Source: Streptomyces sp. NRRL S-455
GTDB taxonomy: Bacteria; Actinomycetota; Actinomycetes; Streptomycetales; Streptomycetaceae
Length of the DNA stretch: 64,000 bases
Direction: 5' to 3'
Assembly (NCBI RefSeq): GCF_000717875.1
Contig: NZ_JOCT01000004.1
Coordinates: 772,731-836,730 of the forward strand
The notes beneath the pieces are model-generated. The model made no database searches. It was given only the letters and a program-made list of their open reading frames with translations, and had not been told where the DNA came from. Each line of letters opens with the position of its first letter. Within the stretch, counting starts at the first letter, position 1. Both the position numbers and the translations under genes were made by a program. Positions 7,930 through 15,262 of this stretch are shown piece after piece.

Positions 7930-9150
7930 GTGATCGACACCGGCGACATCGACGTCTTCCTCGGCCTGGACGTCGGCAAGGGCGAACACCACGCCACCGC
8001 CGTCACCCCAGCCGGGAAGAAGGCGTTCGACAAGCGCCTGCCCAACACCGAGCCCAAGCTCCGCGAGCTGTTCGCGAAACTCCAGGCCAAGCACGGGACC
8101 TTGCTGGTCGTGGTCGACCAGCCAGCCTCGATTGGGGCCCTGCCGCTGGCCGTTGCGCGAGACATGGGCTGCCCGGTCGCCTACCTGCCCGGGCTGACGA
8201 TGCGGAGGATCGCCGACCTCTACCCGGGTGAGGCGAAGACGGATGCGAGGGACGCGTTCATCATCGCGGACGCGGCCCGGGCGATGCCGCACACGCTGCG
8301 GGCGATCGACGGAGAGGACGAGACGATCGCCGAGCTTGAGATGATCGCCGGGTTCGACGACGACCTGGCCGGCGAGGCCACCCGGGTCGCGAACCGGCTG
8401 CACGGCCTGCTGACCCAGATCCATCCGTCGCTGGAGCGAGTGCTGGGGCCGCGGTTGCAGCATCCGGCCGTCCTCACGCTTCTGGAACGGTTCGGGTCTC
8501 CGGCCCAGATACGCAAGGCCGGACGGCGGCGGCTGGTCGCCTTGCTGCGGCCCAAGGCGCCGAGGATGGCCGAGCGGCTGGTCGAGGAGATCTTCGCCGC
8601 CCTGGACGAACAGACCGTGGTGGTGCCCGGCACCGAGGCGGCCGCACTGATCGTCCCGAGCCTGGCCGGATCCTTGGCCACCGTCCTTGACCAGCGGAAA
8701 CTGCTGGCCGGGCGGATCGAGGAACTCCTGGAGGCCCACCCTCTTTCCAAAGTCCTGACCTCGATGCCGGGCATCGGTGTCAGGACCGGAGCCCGCATCC
8801 TGATCGAGGTCGGCGACGGCAGCACCTTTCCGACCGCCGGCCACCTCGCCGCATACGCGGGACTCGCCCCGGCAACCCGGAGTTCGGGCTCCTCGATCCG
8901 CGGCGAACAACCGCCCAGGAGAGGGAACAAGCAGCTCAAACGGGCCTTCTCCCTCTCCGCACTCGCTGCTCTGGGCGACCCGGCATCGCGGGCCTACTAC
9001 GACAAGAAGATCGCCCAGGGCAAGCACCACACCCAGGCCCTGCTCTGCCTCGCCAGACGCCGGGCCGATGTCCTCTTCGCGATGCTCCGCGACGGAACCT
9101 TCTACGAGCCCGAACCCGCAGCGGCCAGGTGAGGAGTTCGGACCGCTCGA
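7750..9150 (+). mobile_element. IS110-family insertion element (ends approximate)
   Basis: It has one intact transposase gene (7930-9132), a 5' noncoding leader and almost no 3' noncoding sequence. IS110 elements lack terminal inverted repeats and usually make no target duplication, so the ends cannot be fixed here; the limits given are rough. It lies between a recombinase remnant and a small core-like gene, which suggests repeated insertion at this site. Confidence 0.6.
7930..9132 (+). CDS. IS110-family transposase (DEDD recombinase)
   Basis: A 400-residue recombinase with a GTG start. The N-terminal RuvC-like DEDD domain shows FLGLDVGKGEHHA near residue 11 (first Asp) and GEAKTDARDAFIIADAA near residue 97 (later Asp pair). 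The C-terminal Transposase_20-type domain includes SMPGIGVRTGARILIEVGD near residue 277 and AYAGLAPATRSSGSS near residue 310, whose Ser cluster would contain the catalytic Ser. The remaining Glu is not assigned by eye. Length and order of domains match full-size IS110 enzymes, and I see no frameshift or stop, so it may be active. The family acts with an RNA guide on circular intermediates; the leader at 7745-7929 is the candidate source. Confidence 0.93.
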   Translation: MIDTGDIDVFLGLDVGKGEHHATAVTPAGKKAFDKRLPNTEPKLRELFAKLQAKHGTLLVVVDQPASIGALPLAVARDMGCPVAYLPGLTMRRIADLYPGEAKTDARDAFIIADAARAMPHTLRAIDGEDETIAELEMIAGFDDDLAGEATRVANRLHGLLTQIHPSLERVLGPRLQHPAVLTLLERFGSPAQIRKAGRRRLVALLRPKAPRMAERLVEEIFAALDEQTVVVPGTEAAALIVPSLAGSLATVLDQRKLLAGRIEELLEAHPLSKVLTSMPGIGVRTGARILIEVGDGSTFPTAGHLAAYAGLAPATRSSGSSIRGEQPPRRGNKQLKRAFSLSALAALGDPASRAYYDKKIAQGKHHTQALLCLARRRADVLFAMLRDGTFYEPEPAAAR

Positions 9151-9384
9151 TCAGTCCTCGGGGCGAAGCCTCTGGCGAGCGGCCTCAAGCCGCTGGTCAT
9201 AGTCAGGCGCGAAAAGCTCAGGAAGCGCCTTGTCCAGCGTTCCGGCGATCCGATGGATCGGCACCCACACCGCCGGATCGTCGACAACACGGCTGAGGTC
9301 CGTCATCTGGAGCTTCTCCAGCCAGTGCGACAGCACCAGTGCCTCGTCACTCGTGAGCTTGATCGTGACCTGGCTATCACTCAT
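9151..9384 (-). CDS. small conserved hypothetical protein
   Basis: 77 residues from the ATG at 9382-9384, chosen because AGGGG lies 6 nt upstream. An in-frame GTG two codons earlier is less likely. The protein is acidic, begins MSDSQVTIKLTSDEALVLSH and is helical in appearance, with a DDPAVWVPIHRIAGTLDKAL segment. There is no signal peptide or membrane span. I recall similar small streptomycete proteins but no function. Its 3' end lies 18 bp from the transposase stop in convergent orientation, so the IS inserted just beyond it without breaking it. Confidence 0.65.
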   Translation of the reverse strand: MSDSQVTIKLTSDEALVLSHWLEKLQMTDLSRVVDDPAVWVPIHRIAGTLDKALPELFAPDYDQRLEAARQRLRPED

Positions 9385-9536
9385 GCACACCCCTATGGCT
9401 CAGCCCGCACTCGACCGCACGAACCTACTGGCCTTTGACCTTGACCTAACGCATAGGGGCACCCCCCCCGCGTCCAGGAGCACGGAGGCGAGACGCCCGC
9501 CAGGGGGTGTTCACGGCGAACAAAGGGGGAAATGAG

Positions 9537-9558
9537 GCGCCCCTTTTAAAAGGGGCGC
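9537..9558. terminator. 22-bp perfect palindrome, likely terminator of the ABC transporter operon
   Basis: The sequence gcgccccttttaaaaggggc continues with gc, giving an uninterrupted perfect palindrome (11 + 11). It lies about 30 bp after the stop of the minus-strand ABC permease gene. With the central TTTTAAAA it would form a stable RNA hairpin; a terminator is the simplest reading, while a symmetrical protein site is the alternative. Confidence 0.6.
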
Positions 9559-9585
9559 GGGACGTACGGACCGGGACGTACGGAC
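9558..9585. repeat. two tandem copies of a 14-bp unit
   Basis: The unit cgggacgtacggac occurs twice without a gap (9558-9571 and 9572-9585). Each contains the palindrome cgtacg. It sits between the ABC permease stop codon and the 9537 palindrome, so it would be in the 3' untranslated region. Function unknown. Confidence 0.7.
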
Positions 9586-10650
9586 TCAGACGAGCCGCTT
9601 ACGTCCCCAGAGGAAGAGGAACGCCACGACACCGGCCGTCAGGGCGAACAGAATCGACGCCCCGAGCCACTGCATACCGTTCATCTGCGACATCGGGAGG
9701 TACTCCACCGACCAGCCCACGACATCGGCCTTGTCCAGGCACACCTGCCGTGCCGCGTCGGTCTGCGACCCCGAACAGGTGCCGAACCCCACCAGATCCC
9801 CGCTGCCGGTGACAAACGAGTAGTCGATCTCGTAGGCGCCGTGGGGGAGCGACGGGGACCCGTTCTCGCCCATGACGCCCTTGTTCGTCGTGATGGTGAC
9901 AGTGTTGCCGAGCGACACGATGGAGTAGGACCAGACGAGCTGGACGGCCACGGTGAACCCGAAGGTGACGACCATGGCCATCAGCGTGCGGCGCAGCACC
10001 AGACCGATCGCGACCCCGCTGAACACGGAGAAGATGGTGAGGGCGACGGGCACCGGGCCCGTGTTGTTGAAGGCCTCGCTGGAGATCCAGTCCATGACCG
10101 TGACATCGGACTTTTTGACGGGGTTCCACCACCAGCCGAACACCGCCGACAGCACGCCCGTACTCACCACGACCACCAGCCCGGCCAGCGCCAGCTTCGT
10201 GGCGAGCCAGCGGGCCCGGCTCATGGACTGGGCAGCGACCAGCTTGGCCGTGCCGTTCTCCAGGTCACCCGCGAGCAGCGGGGCGCCGAGGAAGACACCG
10301 AGCAGGATGGGGATCGCCCCGAGACCGAAGGAAACGAAGGAGAACGCGTCGACGTACCGCTGGAAGTCGTTGCCCGTCTCGTCCAGGCTCTTGGCGGGGT
10401 AGCCGTAGCCGTCGAGGAAGTCCGTCATCTGGCCGCGCTGGTAGACCATCCAGGCCACGGAGAGCGCGGTGGCGGCGAGTATCGACCAGAACGCGGCCCG
10501 GTGCTGACGCCAGACCAGCCAGGTCATACCGCTGAGGCGGGGGCGACGGGTGGCCTCCGTGGTGGTCGCGTTCATGGTCCCGTTCTTGCCGTCGGTCGAG
10601 GTGCCGGTCGTGCTGCCGGTCGGGTTCGAGGCGCTGGTGAAGGTGCTCAT
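9586..10650 (-). CDS. ABC transporter permease (ABC-2 like)
   Basis: 354 residues. A Ser/Thr-rich cytoplasmic N-terminus of about 40 residues precedes WRQHRAAFWSILAATALSVAW, then five or more further hydrophobic spans, ending in VAFLFLWGRKRLV. It should form the membrane channel for the ATPase encoded upstream. The start ATG at 10650 overlaps the ATPase stop (ATGA), so translation is coupled. The transported substrate is unknown. Operons with a YtrA-type GntR gene, an ABC ATPase and a permease of this type are linked in the literature to cell-envelope stress or antibiotic response; this is inferred from context, not from the permease sequence. Confidence 0.87.
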   Translation of the reverse strand: MSTFTSASNPTGSTTGTSTDGKNGTMNATTTEATRRPRLSGMTWLVWRQHRAAFWSILAATALSVAWMVYQRGQMTDFLDGYGYPAKSLDETGNDFQRYVDAFSFVSFGLGAIPILLGVFLGAPLLAGDLENGTAKLVAAQSMSRARWLATKLALAGLVVVVSTGVLSAVFGWWWNPVKKSDVTVMDWISSEAFNNTGPVPVALTIFSVFSGVAIGLVLRRTLMAMVVTFGFTVAVQLVWSYSIVSLGNTVTITTNKGVMGENGSPSLPHGAYEIDYSFVTGSGDLVGFGTCSGSQTDAARQVCLDKADVVGWSVEYLPMSQMNGMQWLGASILFALTAGVVAFLFLWGRKRLV

Positions 10651-11597
10651 GCCGCCACCGTCCCGGTGCCGAACGCGTACCCCTGGCCCTGGACCTGGGC
10701 GGTGGGGGTGATCAGCGGTGGTGCGTCGGGTGAGCGGAGGTAGGCGAGCAGGAGTTCCTCCATGTTCGGGGTGTCCGTCTCCCAGGCGCCGGTGATCGGG
10801 CCCTCGGGGCGGACGAGGGCGGTGAACTGCCGTCCGCTGATCCGGGACTCGACGAGGGTGTGGTGCCCGAGGGCGGCGGGCAGACCGTCGCCCTCCCTCG
10901 CCCCGGTGACCAGGGTGTGCACAGACCTCAGCTCGTCCTCGTCACCGGCGAGGCGCACTCCGCCGCCGGAGACGACGACGAGGTAGTCGCACACGTTCTC
11001 CAGTTCGGCGAGGACGTGGGTGGACATCAGCACGGTGGTGCCGTGCTCGGCGGCCTCGGCGAGGAGGATGCCCATGATCTCGTGGCGCACGACCGGGTCG
11101 AGATCCGACATCGGCTCGTCGAGCAGCAGCAGGTCGGGGCGCTTGCCGAAGGCGAGGGCGATGGCGACACGGGTGCGCTGACCGCCGGAGAGGGTGCCGA
11201 TCTTCGCCTCGAAGGGCACGTTGCCCGCGCGGATGATGTCCACGGCGGCGCGCTGATCCCAGCCGGGGTTCAGTTCCCGGCCCAGTCGCAGGGTCTCCGC
11301 CACGGTGAAGCGGCGGAACAGTGGCTTCTCCTGGGCGAGGAACGCGGTGCGCCGGCCGGACTCCGCCGAGCCCGGCGTCTCGCCGAACAGGCTGATCGAG
11401 CCGTTCGTCGGCTCCAGGACATGGGCCGCGATGTTCAGCAGCGTGGTCTTGCCCGCCCCGTTGGGTCCCACCAGCCCGCAGATCCGGCCCGCCGGGAGCC
11501 GGAAGGAGCAGTCCCGCAGCGCCCAGCCCCGCCGGTAGCGCATCCCCAGTCCGTACGCCTCAAGCGCCGGCTCCCCCGCGTACATACCGTCACTCAC
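10647..11597 (-). CDS. ABC transporter ATP-binding protein
   Basis: 316 residues from a GTG at 11595-11597 with AGGAG five nt upstream; an ATG four codons later (11585) is the alternative. The Walker A is GLVGPNGAGKTTLLNI near residue 40, the signature is TLSGGQRTRVAIALAFG, and Walker B is DLLLLDEPMSDLDP. A switch His appears in VLMSTHVLAELENV. The C-terminal 80 residues are a variable domain seen in export-type ATPases of the BcrA/YtrB kind. Its start overlaps the end of the gntR gene by 8 bp and its stop overlaps the permease start, so the three genes are a tight operon. Confidence 0.93.
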   Translation of the reverse strand: MSDGMYAGEPALEAYGLGMRYRRGWALRDCSFRLPAGRICGLVGPNGAGKTTLLNIAAHVLEPTNGSISLFGETPGSAESGRRTAFLAQEKPLFRRFTVAETLRLGRELNPGWDQRAAVDIIRAGNVPFEAKIGTLSGGQRTRVAIALAFGKRPDLLLLDEPMSDLDPVVRHEIMGILLAEAAEHGTTVLMSTHVLAELENVCDYLVVVSGGGVRLAGDEDELRSVHTLVTGAREGDGLPAALGHHTLVESRISGRQFTALVRPEGPITGAWETDTPNMEELLLAYLRSPDAPPLITPTAQVQGQGYAFGTGTVAA

Positions 11598-12063
11598 CTG
11601 TGCTCCTAGTTGTCGTGGACCCCGTTGTCGCGGCCGACGCTGTCGTGGACCCCGTTGCCGGCGCGTTCCCGGCGGCGTACTGCTTCTCCATCGCCGACGT
11701 GACCAGTGCGGCCACGTCCTCCTGCTCCAGACCGGCCCCGGCCGCCTTCGACATCCACGCCACCAGATCGGCGTACAGCGGTGAGTCGGTGCCTGCCGAG
11801 GGGCGGGCCAGCGTGCGGCGTACGAAGGTGCCCTGGCCCGGTCGCGGTTCGACGAGGCCCTCGCGCTCCAGCTCGCGGTACGCCTTGAGGGTGGTGTTCG
11901 GGTTGACCGTGCTGGTCTCGGCGACCTCCTTGGCGGTGGGCAGCCGGTCACCCGGCACCAGGACGCCCAGTCGGAGGGCCTGCTTGGTCTGCTGCACGAT
12001 CTGCTGGAAGGCGGGGACCCCGCTCCGCCTGTCGATGCGGTACTCCAAGATCACCACCATCAT
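11590..12063 (-). CDS. GntR-family (YtrA-like) transcriptional regulator
   Basis: 157 residues. It has a short N-terminal strand ILEYRIDRRSGVPAFQQIVQQ, a winged helix with TAKEVAETSTVNPNTTLKAYRELEREG as the recognition part, and GLVEPRPGQGTFV. The C-terminal domain is short and alpha-helical, as in the YtrA subgroup, and ends in a Thr/Ser/Ala-rich tail. It most likely represses its own operon, which includes the ABC genes behind it. ATG codons at 12063 and 12060 are both possible, and neither has a good ribosome-binding site. Both sit inside the 40-bp palindrome 12054-12093, so the repressor would cover its own start site. A leaderless transcript is plausible. Confidence 0.9.
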   Translation of the reverse strand: MMVVILEYRIDRRSGVPAFQQIVQQTKQALRLGVLVPGDRLPTAKEVAETSTVNPNTTLKAYRELEREGLVEPRPGQGTFVRRTLARPSAGTDSPLYADLVAWMSKAAGAGLEQEDVAALVTSAMEKQYAAGNAPATGSTTASAATTGSTTTRSTGE

Positions 12064-12093
12064 TCCACTACTTGATTAGTGGAATGATGGTGG
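12054..12093. promoter_or_regulatory. 40-bp operator palindrome of the gntR-ABC operon
   Basis: The 17-bp arm ccaccatcattccacta (12054-12070) is exactly repeated in inverse at 12077-12093, around the 6-nt centre cttgat. It covers the first codons of the GntR-like gene. Size and symmetry match a dimeric repressor site, and the adjacent GntR protein is the obvious ligand. Confidence 0.8.
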
Positions 12094-12282
12094 AGGGATG
12101 CGAGGGCGGTTGTCAACCCCGACCGGGCAGCGAGGAGGACGGGGACTGGGTTGTCCGAAGTGACCGGAGGGGCTTCTTGGACAACGTTTCGGTGGTCAGC
12201 CTGGGTCCAGGCCTTCATCCGGGGGCCGGGGGGCGGTGTTGAAGGTTCGCCAGATGGCCGAGGCACACAGGAGTAAAGGGAC

Positions 12283-12430
12283 GTGAGCGATGGAGCGTCG
12301 TGGTACCACCGGTACTTCGACCAGGATGCGTGAAGCGGCGGAAGTCGAGCGTGCGCACCAAGCCCAGAAGGTCTGCGAGGCCGAACATGGCCATGCCCAG
12401 CACACTTACGAGCGGCGCAAGGAGAGCTGA
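12283..12430 (+). pseudogene. small ORF with probable frameshift, coupled to the HTH gene
   Basis: A GTG at 12283 with AGGAG and AAAGGG upstream opens a frame reading MSDGASWYHRYFDQDA and stops at a TGA at 12331. One base later the +1 frame continues EAAEVERAHQAQKVCEAE, then ends ERRKES with a TGA (12428-12430) that shares a base with the start ATG of the next gene. Joining the two gives a 48-residue charged protein; alone, the second frame has an ATG at 12290 for 46 residues. I infer a single-base shift in a small partner gene of the HTH protein. It is too short to recognise. Confidence 0.45.
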
Positions 12431-12753
12431 TGAACCACAGCACATGGAGGACGCGCCGGGCCCGGCAGCTCGCGGGTGAGGCAGTGGAGTACGACCAGGA
12501 ATACGTCGATGCACGACTGGCCGGCGATCTCGGGCAGGCGGTCTACAACCGCCGGATCGAGCTCGGCCTGTCACAGGTGGAACTGGCAGAGCGGGCTGGG
12601 ATGACTCAGCCCCAGGCCTCCCGGATGGAGGGCGGCGACACCGTGCCGGCTCTCCCGCTGCTGCGGCGCTTGGCCAAGGCCCTGGAGGGCACGCTGAACC
12701 TGACTATCGACGAAGGTGACTCGCACGTCACCTTCACCCCGCGCGCCGCCTGA
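12430..12753 (+). CDS. XRE-family helix-turn-helix protein (antitoxin-like)
   Basis: 107 residues. The N-terminus (1-36) is charged. Residues about 37-90 form an XRE HTH: LGQAVYNRRIELGLSQVELA, then AERAGMTQPQASRMEGG as the recognition region, and LPLLRRLAKALEGTLNLTID. The arrangement resembles HigA-type antitoxins or single-domain phage repressors. AAGGAG lies 7 nt ahead of the ATG. The start overlaps the stop of a small upstream frame (TGATG), as in toxin-antitoxin or regulator pairs. No toxin fold is recognisable upstream, so the pairing is a hypothesis. It is transcribed divergently from the GntR operon. Confidence 0.85.
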   Translation: MNHSTWRTRRARQLAGEAVEYDQEYVDARLAGDLGQAVYNRRIELGLSQVELAERAGMTQPQASRMEGGDTVPALPLLRRLAKALEGTLNLTIDEGDSHVTFTPRAA

Positions 12754-12778
12754 GCCGCCGGCTGGGAGACCGGGCGGA

Positions 12779-13237
12779 TCAGCAGCAACCGCCCGCTCCG
12801 GCCGGTTCCTTGGCGTTGCTCTCGGCGGAGTTGTCGCAACACGTGCTGCCCTGCTGCTTGGCCAGGGAGTCCGCGTCGGCCTTGACGACGTAGACCTCCC
12901 AGGGTTCCTGGCCGGGGCCGCTGACCCAGACCTTGTCCTGGAGGGCGTAGCAGCAGGTCGTGTCGTTCTCCACGTCGGTGGTCAGTCCGGCGTCGGTCAG
13001 GCGGGTTGTCGCGGCCTGGACGGCTTCGGTGTTCTCCACCTCGACGCCGAGATGGTCCATGCGGGTCGCCTCCCCCGCCGTGCCTTCGATCAGGACGAGC
13101 TTGAGCGGGGGCTCGGCGATGGCGAAGTTGGCGTAGCCGTCGCGGAGCTTCGCGGGCTCGGTACCGAACAGCTTGCTGTAGAAGGCCACGGACGCGGCAA
13201 GGTCCGGGACGCGGAGGGCGAGTTGTACACGGGACAT
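12779..13237 (-). CDS. ArsI/CadI-family metalloenzyme (vicinal oxygen chelate fold)
   Basis: 152 residues. It begins MSRVQLALRVPDLAASVAFYSKLFG, a typical VOC/glyoxalase-fold start, and has DHLGVEVENTEAV (metal His) and a CC pair in NDTTCCYALQDKVWV, which is the thiolate pair used by ArsI-type C-As lyases to bind trivalent arsenicals. WEVYVVKAD gives the conserved Glu. The tail holds two more pairs (GSTCC, GAGGCC). GAGGA precedes the ATG. It is 26 bp downstream of the ArsO-like gene and likely in one operon with it. ArsI would cleave organic arsenicals; a general heavy-metal binding role (CadI) is the alternative. Confidence 0.87.
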   Translation of the reverse strand: MSRVQLALRVPDLAASVAFYSKLFGTEPAKLRDGYANFAIAEPPLKLVLIEGTAGEATRMDHLGVEVENTEAVQAATTRLTDAGLTTDVENDTTCCYALQDKVWVSGPGQEPWEVYVVKADADSLAKQQGSTCCDNSAESNAKEPAGAGGCC

Positions 13238-13263
13238 GGCGGTCCTCCTCTTGAGGTGTGGTG

Positions 13264-14643
13264 TCAGCAGCCGCCGGTCGAGGCCGGGGCGCCGGTGCCG
13301 ATCCGCAGGGTGGCCGGGGCGGCGCAGCACCCGCCGCCCTCGCTGTTCCGGGCGGTGTCGGGCTCGTCGAACAGGCCGGCACCACCGCACACGCCGGTCT
13401 CCGGGAGGGTGAGTTCGACGCGCTCGGCGGCCTCGTGGTCGCCGGCGAGGGCGGCGGTGATGGAGCGGACCTGCTCGTAGCCGGTCAGGGCGAGGAAGGT
13501 GGGGGCGCGACCGTAGGACTTCATGCCGGCCAGGTGGATGCCCGGTTCGGGGTGGGACAGTTCGTTGACGCCGTGCGGGTAGACGGTGCCGCAGGAGTGG
13601 ACGTTGGGGTCGATCAGCGGGGCGAGTGCGGTCGGGGCCTGGAGGCGTTCGTCGAGGCCGAGGCGGAGCTCGGAGAGGAAGGACAGGTCCGGGCGGAAGC
13701 CGGTCAGGACGATGACCTCGTCGACCGGGTCGATGCGGCGGCCGTGCTCGTCCACGAGGACGAGCCGGTCGCCGTCGCGTTCCACGGCCTGTGTACGGAA
13801 TCCGGTCGCCGTGCTCGCGTGCCCGGCCTCGACAGCGGCCTTGGCACGCAGGCCCAGGGCGCCGCGAGCGGGCAGCTGGTCGGCCTCGCCGCCGCCGAAG
13901 GTGGAGCCGGTGATGCCGCGCCGGAGGATCCACACCGCGTGGGTGCCCGGCTCGTCCTCGGCAAGGTCCGCGAGGGAGGCGAGGGCGGTGAAGGCGGAGG
14001 CGCCGGAGCCGACCACGGCGGTGCGCTTGCCCGCGTACCGGGCGCGTACGGCCGGGTCACGCAGGTCGGGGACGCGGTAGGAGATGCGGTCGGCGGCGGA
14101 CTTCTCGCCGAGGGCGGGCAGACCGTCGGCGCCCATCGGGCCGGGTGTGGACCAGGTGCCGGAGGCGTCGATGACCGCGCGGGCGCTGATCCGTTCCTCA
14201 CGGCCATCGGCCCGCGCGACGTGCACGGTGAAGGGCTGCTCGTCACGGCCTGAGTCGACGACACGGTCGCGACCGGCCCGGGCGACGCCGGTCACGGTCG
14301 CCCCGTAGCGGACCTTGCCGCCGAGGGCGTCGGCGAGAGGCTGCAGGTACTGCTCGGCCCAGTCACCGCCGGTCGGGTACGCGGAGCCGTCGGGGCGGGT
14401 CCAGCCGGTCGGGGACAGGAGCTTCTCCGCGGCCGGGTCGGTGACCTCCGACCAGGGGGAGAACAGCCGCACGTGTGCCCAACCGCGCACGGCGGTGCCG
14501 GCCGACGGCCCGGCTTCCAGGACCAGCGGTTCGAGGCCGCGCTCCACGAGATGGGCCGCCGCGGCCAGGCCGACCGGGCCGGCTCCGATGACCACGACGG
14601 GCAGCTCGTCAGTGGTGGGCACGCTGTTGGTGGAGACGGCCAC
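13264..14643 (-). CDS. arsO: ArsO-like FAD/NAD(P)-binding monooxygenase
   Basis: 459 residues with a GTG start 5-6 nt after AGGGGA. The N-terminal FAD Rossmann motif is VVIGAGPVGLAAAAHL (near 17), and a second nucleotide-binding motif is TAVVGSGASAFTALASL (near 200). The middle carries WSEVTDPAAEKL and the C-terminal half GIHLAGMKSYGRAPTFLAL. It matches the flavin-containing monooxygenase-like proteins found in Streptomyces arsenic islands as ArsO; the reaction on arsenicals is not settled in my knowledge. The last 60 residues are Cys/Gly-rich (GVCGGAG, GGGCCAAP, STGGC). It is divergent from arsR1 with shared operator repeats between, so ArsR1 control is likely. Confidence 0.82.
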   Translation of the reverse strand: MAVSTNSVPTTDELPVVVIGAGPVGLAAAAHLVERGLEPLVLEAGPSAGTAVRGWAHVRLFSPWSEVTDPAAEKLLSPTGWTRPDGSAYPTGGDWAEQYLQPLADALGGKVRYGATVTGVARAGRDRVVDSGRDEQPFTVHVARADGREERISARAVIDASGTWSTPGPMGADGLPALGEKSAADRISYRVPDLRDPAVRARYAGKRTAVVGSGASAFTALASLADLAEDEPGTHAVWILRRGITGSTFGGGEADQLPARGALGLRAKAAVEAGHASTATGFRTQAVERDGDRLVLVDEHGRRIDPVDEVIVLTGFRPDLSFLSELRLGLDERLQAPTALAPLIDPNVHSCGTVYPHGVNELSHPEPGIHLAGMKSYGRAPTFLALTGYEQVRSITAALAGDHEAAERVELTLPETGVCGGAGLFDEPDTARNSEGGGCCAAPATLRIGTGAPASTGGC

Positions 14644-14713
14644 GAGATTCCCCTTTGATTCGACATTCGTCGATTACTTCTTCCGCTTCAGCATGACACC
14701 TGCTTCGACGACC

Positions 14714-14736
14714 GTCAACATAGACATCTATCGAAT
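14714..14736. promoter_or_regulatory. ArsR1 operator copy 1
   Basis: gtcaacatagacatctatcg with following aat is the first of two near-identical units in the arsO-arsR1 intergenic region. It contains the inverted repeat ATAGA-CA-TCTAT. The second unit lies 59 bp further on the same strand. Confidence 0.65.
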
Positions 14737-14772
14737 TAATGGCCGCAGGTCCCCCTTCGTGATTCGGCGTAT

Positions 14773-14795
14773 GTCAACATAGATGCATGTCGAAT
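14773..14795. promoter_or_regulatory. ArsR1 operator copy 2, overlapping the arsR1 start
   Basis: gtcaacataga, a variable 7-mer and cgaat repeat the unit at 14714. The arsR1 ATG (14787-14789) lies inside it, and there is no ribosome-binding site upstream, so the transcript may be leaderless and repressor binding would block initiation directly. Confidence 0.65.
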
Positions 14796-15164
14796 ACGAG
14801 GGTGCTTCCGCTGCTGGAACCCGGGCTTCCCGAGGCCGTGGCACCGTGCTGCCCACCCCTCACCGAGCGCCCGTTCACGGCCGAGGAGGCCGAGACGGCC
14901 GCGCGGATGTTCAAGGCCCTGGGAGACCCGGTGCGGCTTCGGCTGTTCTCGGCAGTGGCCTCGCACGAGGGCGGCGAGGCGTGCGTGTGCGACATCTCCG
15001 ATGTCGGCGTCTCCCAGCCGACGGTGAGCCACCACCTGAAGAAGCTGAAGGAGGCCGGGCTGCTGACCTCCGAGCGGCGCGGCACCTGGGTCTACTACCG
15101 CGTCGAGCCGTCCGTGCTGGCCGCGATGGGCAAGCTGCTGACCATCGCGCCGGCCGCGGTCTGA
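14787..15164 (+). CDS. ArsR/SmtB-family metalloregulator (ArsR1)
   Basis: 125 residues with a winged-helix ArsR domain: MFKALGDPVRLRLFSAVASH, then ACVCDISDVGVSQPTVSHHL followed by KKLKEAG as the recognition helix, and GLLTSERRGTWVYYRV. The CVCD motif at the start of helix alpha3 is the classical metal-binding pair of ArsR. A second CC pair sits near residue 21 (VAPCCPPL), outside the usual site. It should repress arsO-arsI and itself until As(III) or a related thiophilic metal binds. It is divergently arranged to arsO, and its ATG is in operator copy 2. Confidence 0.92.
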   Translation: MSNTRVLPLLEPGLPEAVAPCCPPLTERPFTAEEAETAARMFKALGDPVRLRLFSAVASHEGGEACVCDISDVGVSQPTVSHHLKKLKEAGLLTSERRGTWVYYRVEPSVLAAMGKLLTIAPAAV

Positions 15165-15262
15165 CCCGCCTTCGGCACCGACGGCCCCCCGGGCGAGGCC
15201 GTCTGCCGTCGCTCTCGGCAGGACGGACACGCCCGGGCGGACGTTGCCGCGGTCGCGAGGAG

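Noticed and set aside
7765..9030. 421-residue minus-strand frame opposite the transposase
   Set aside because: Complementary shadow of the IS110 gene.
12430..12753. Confirmed toxin-antitoxin pair
   Set aside because: HTH protein is antitoxin-like, but no toxin fold is recognisable upstream, so I keep it as a hypothesis only.
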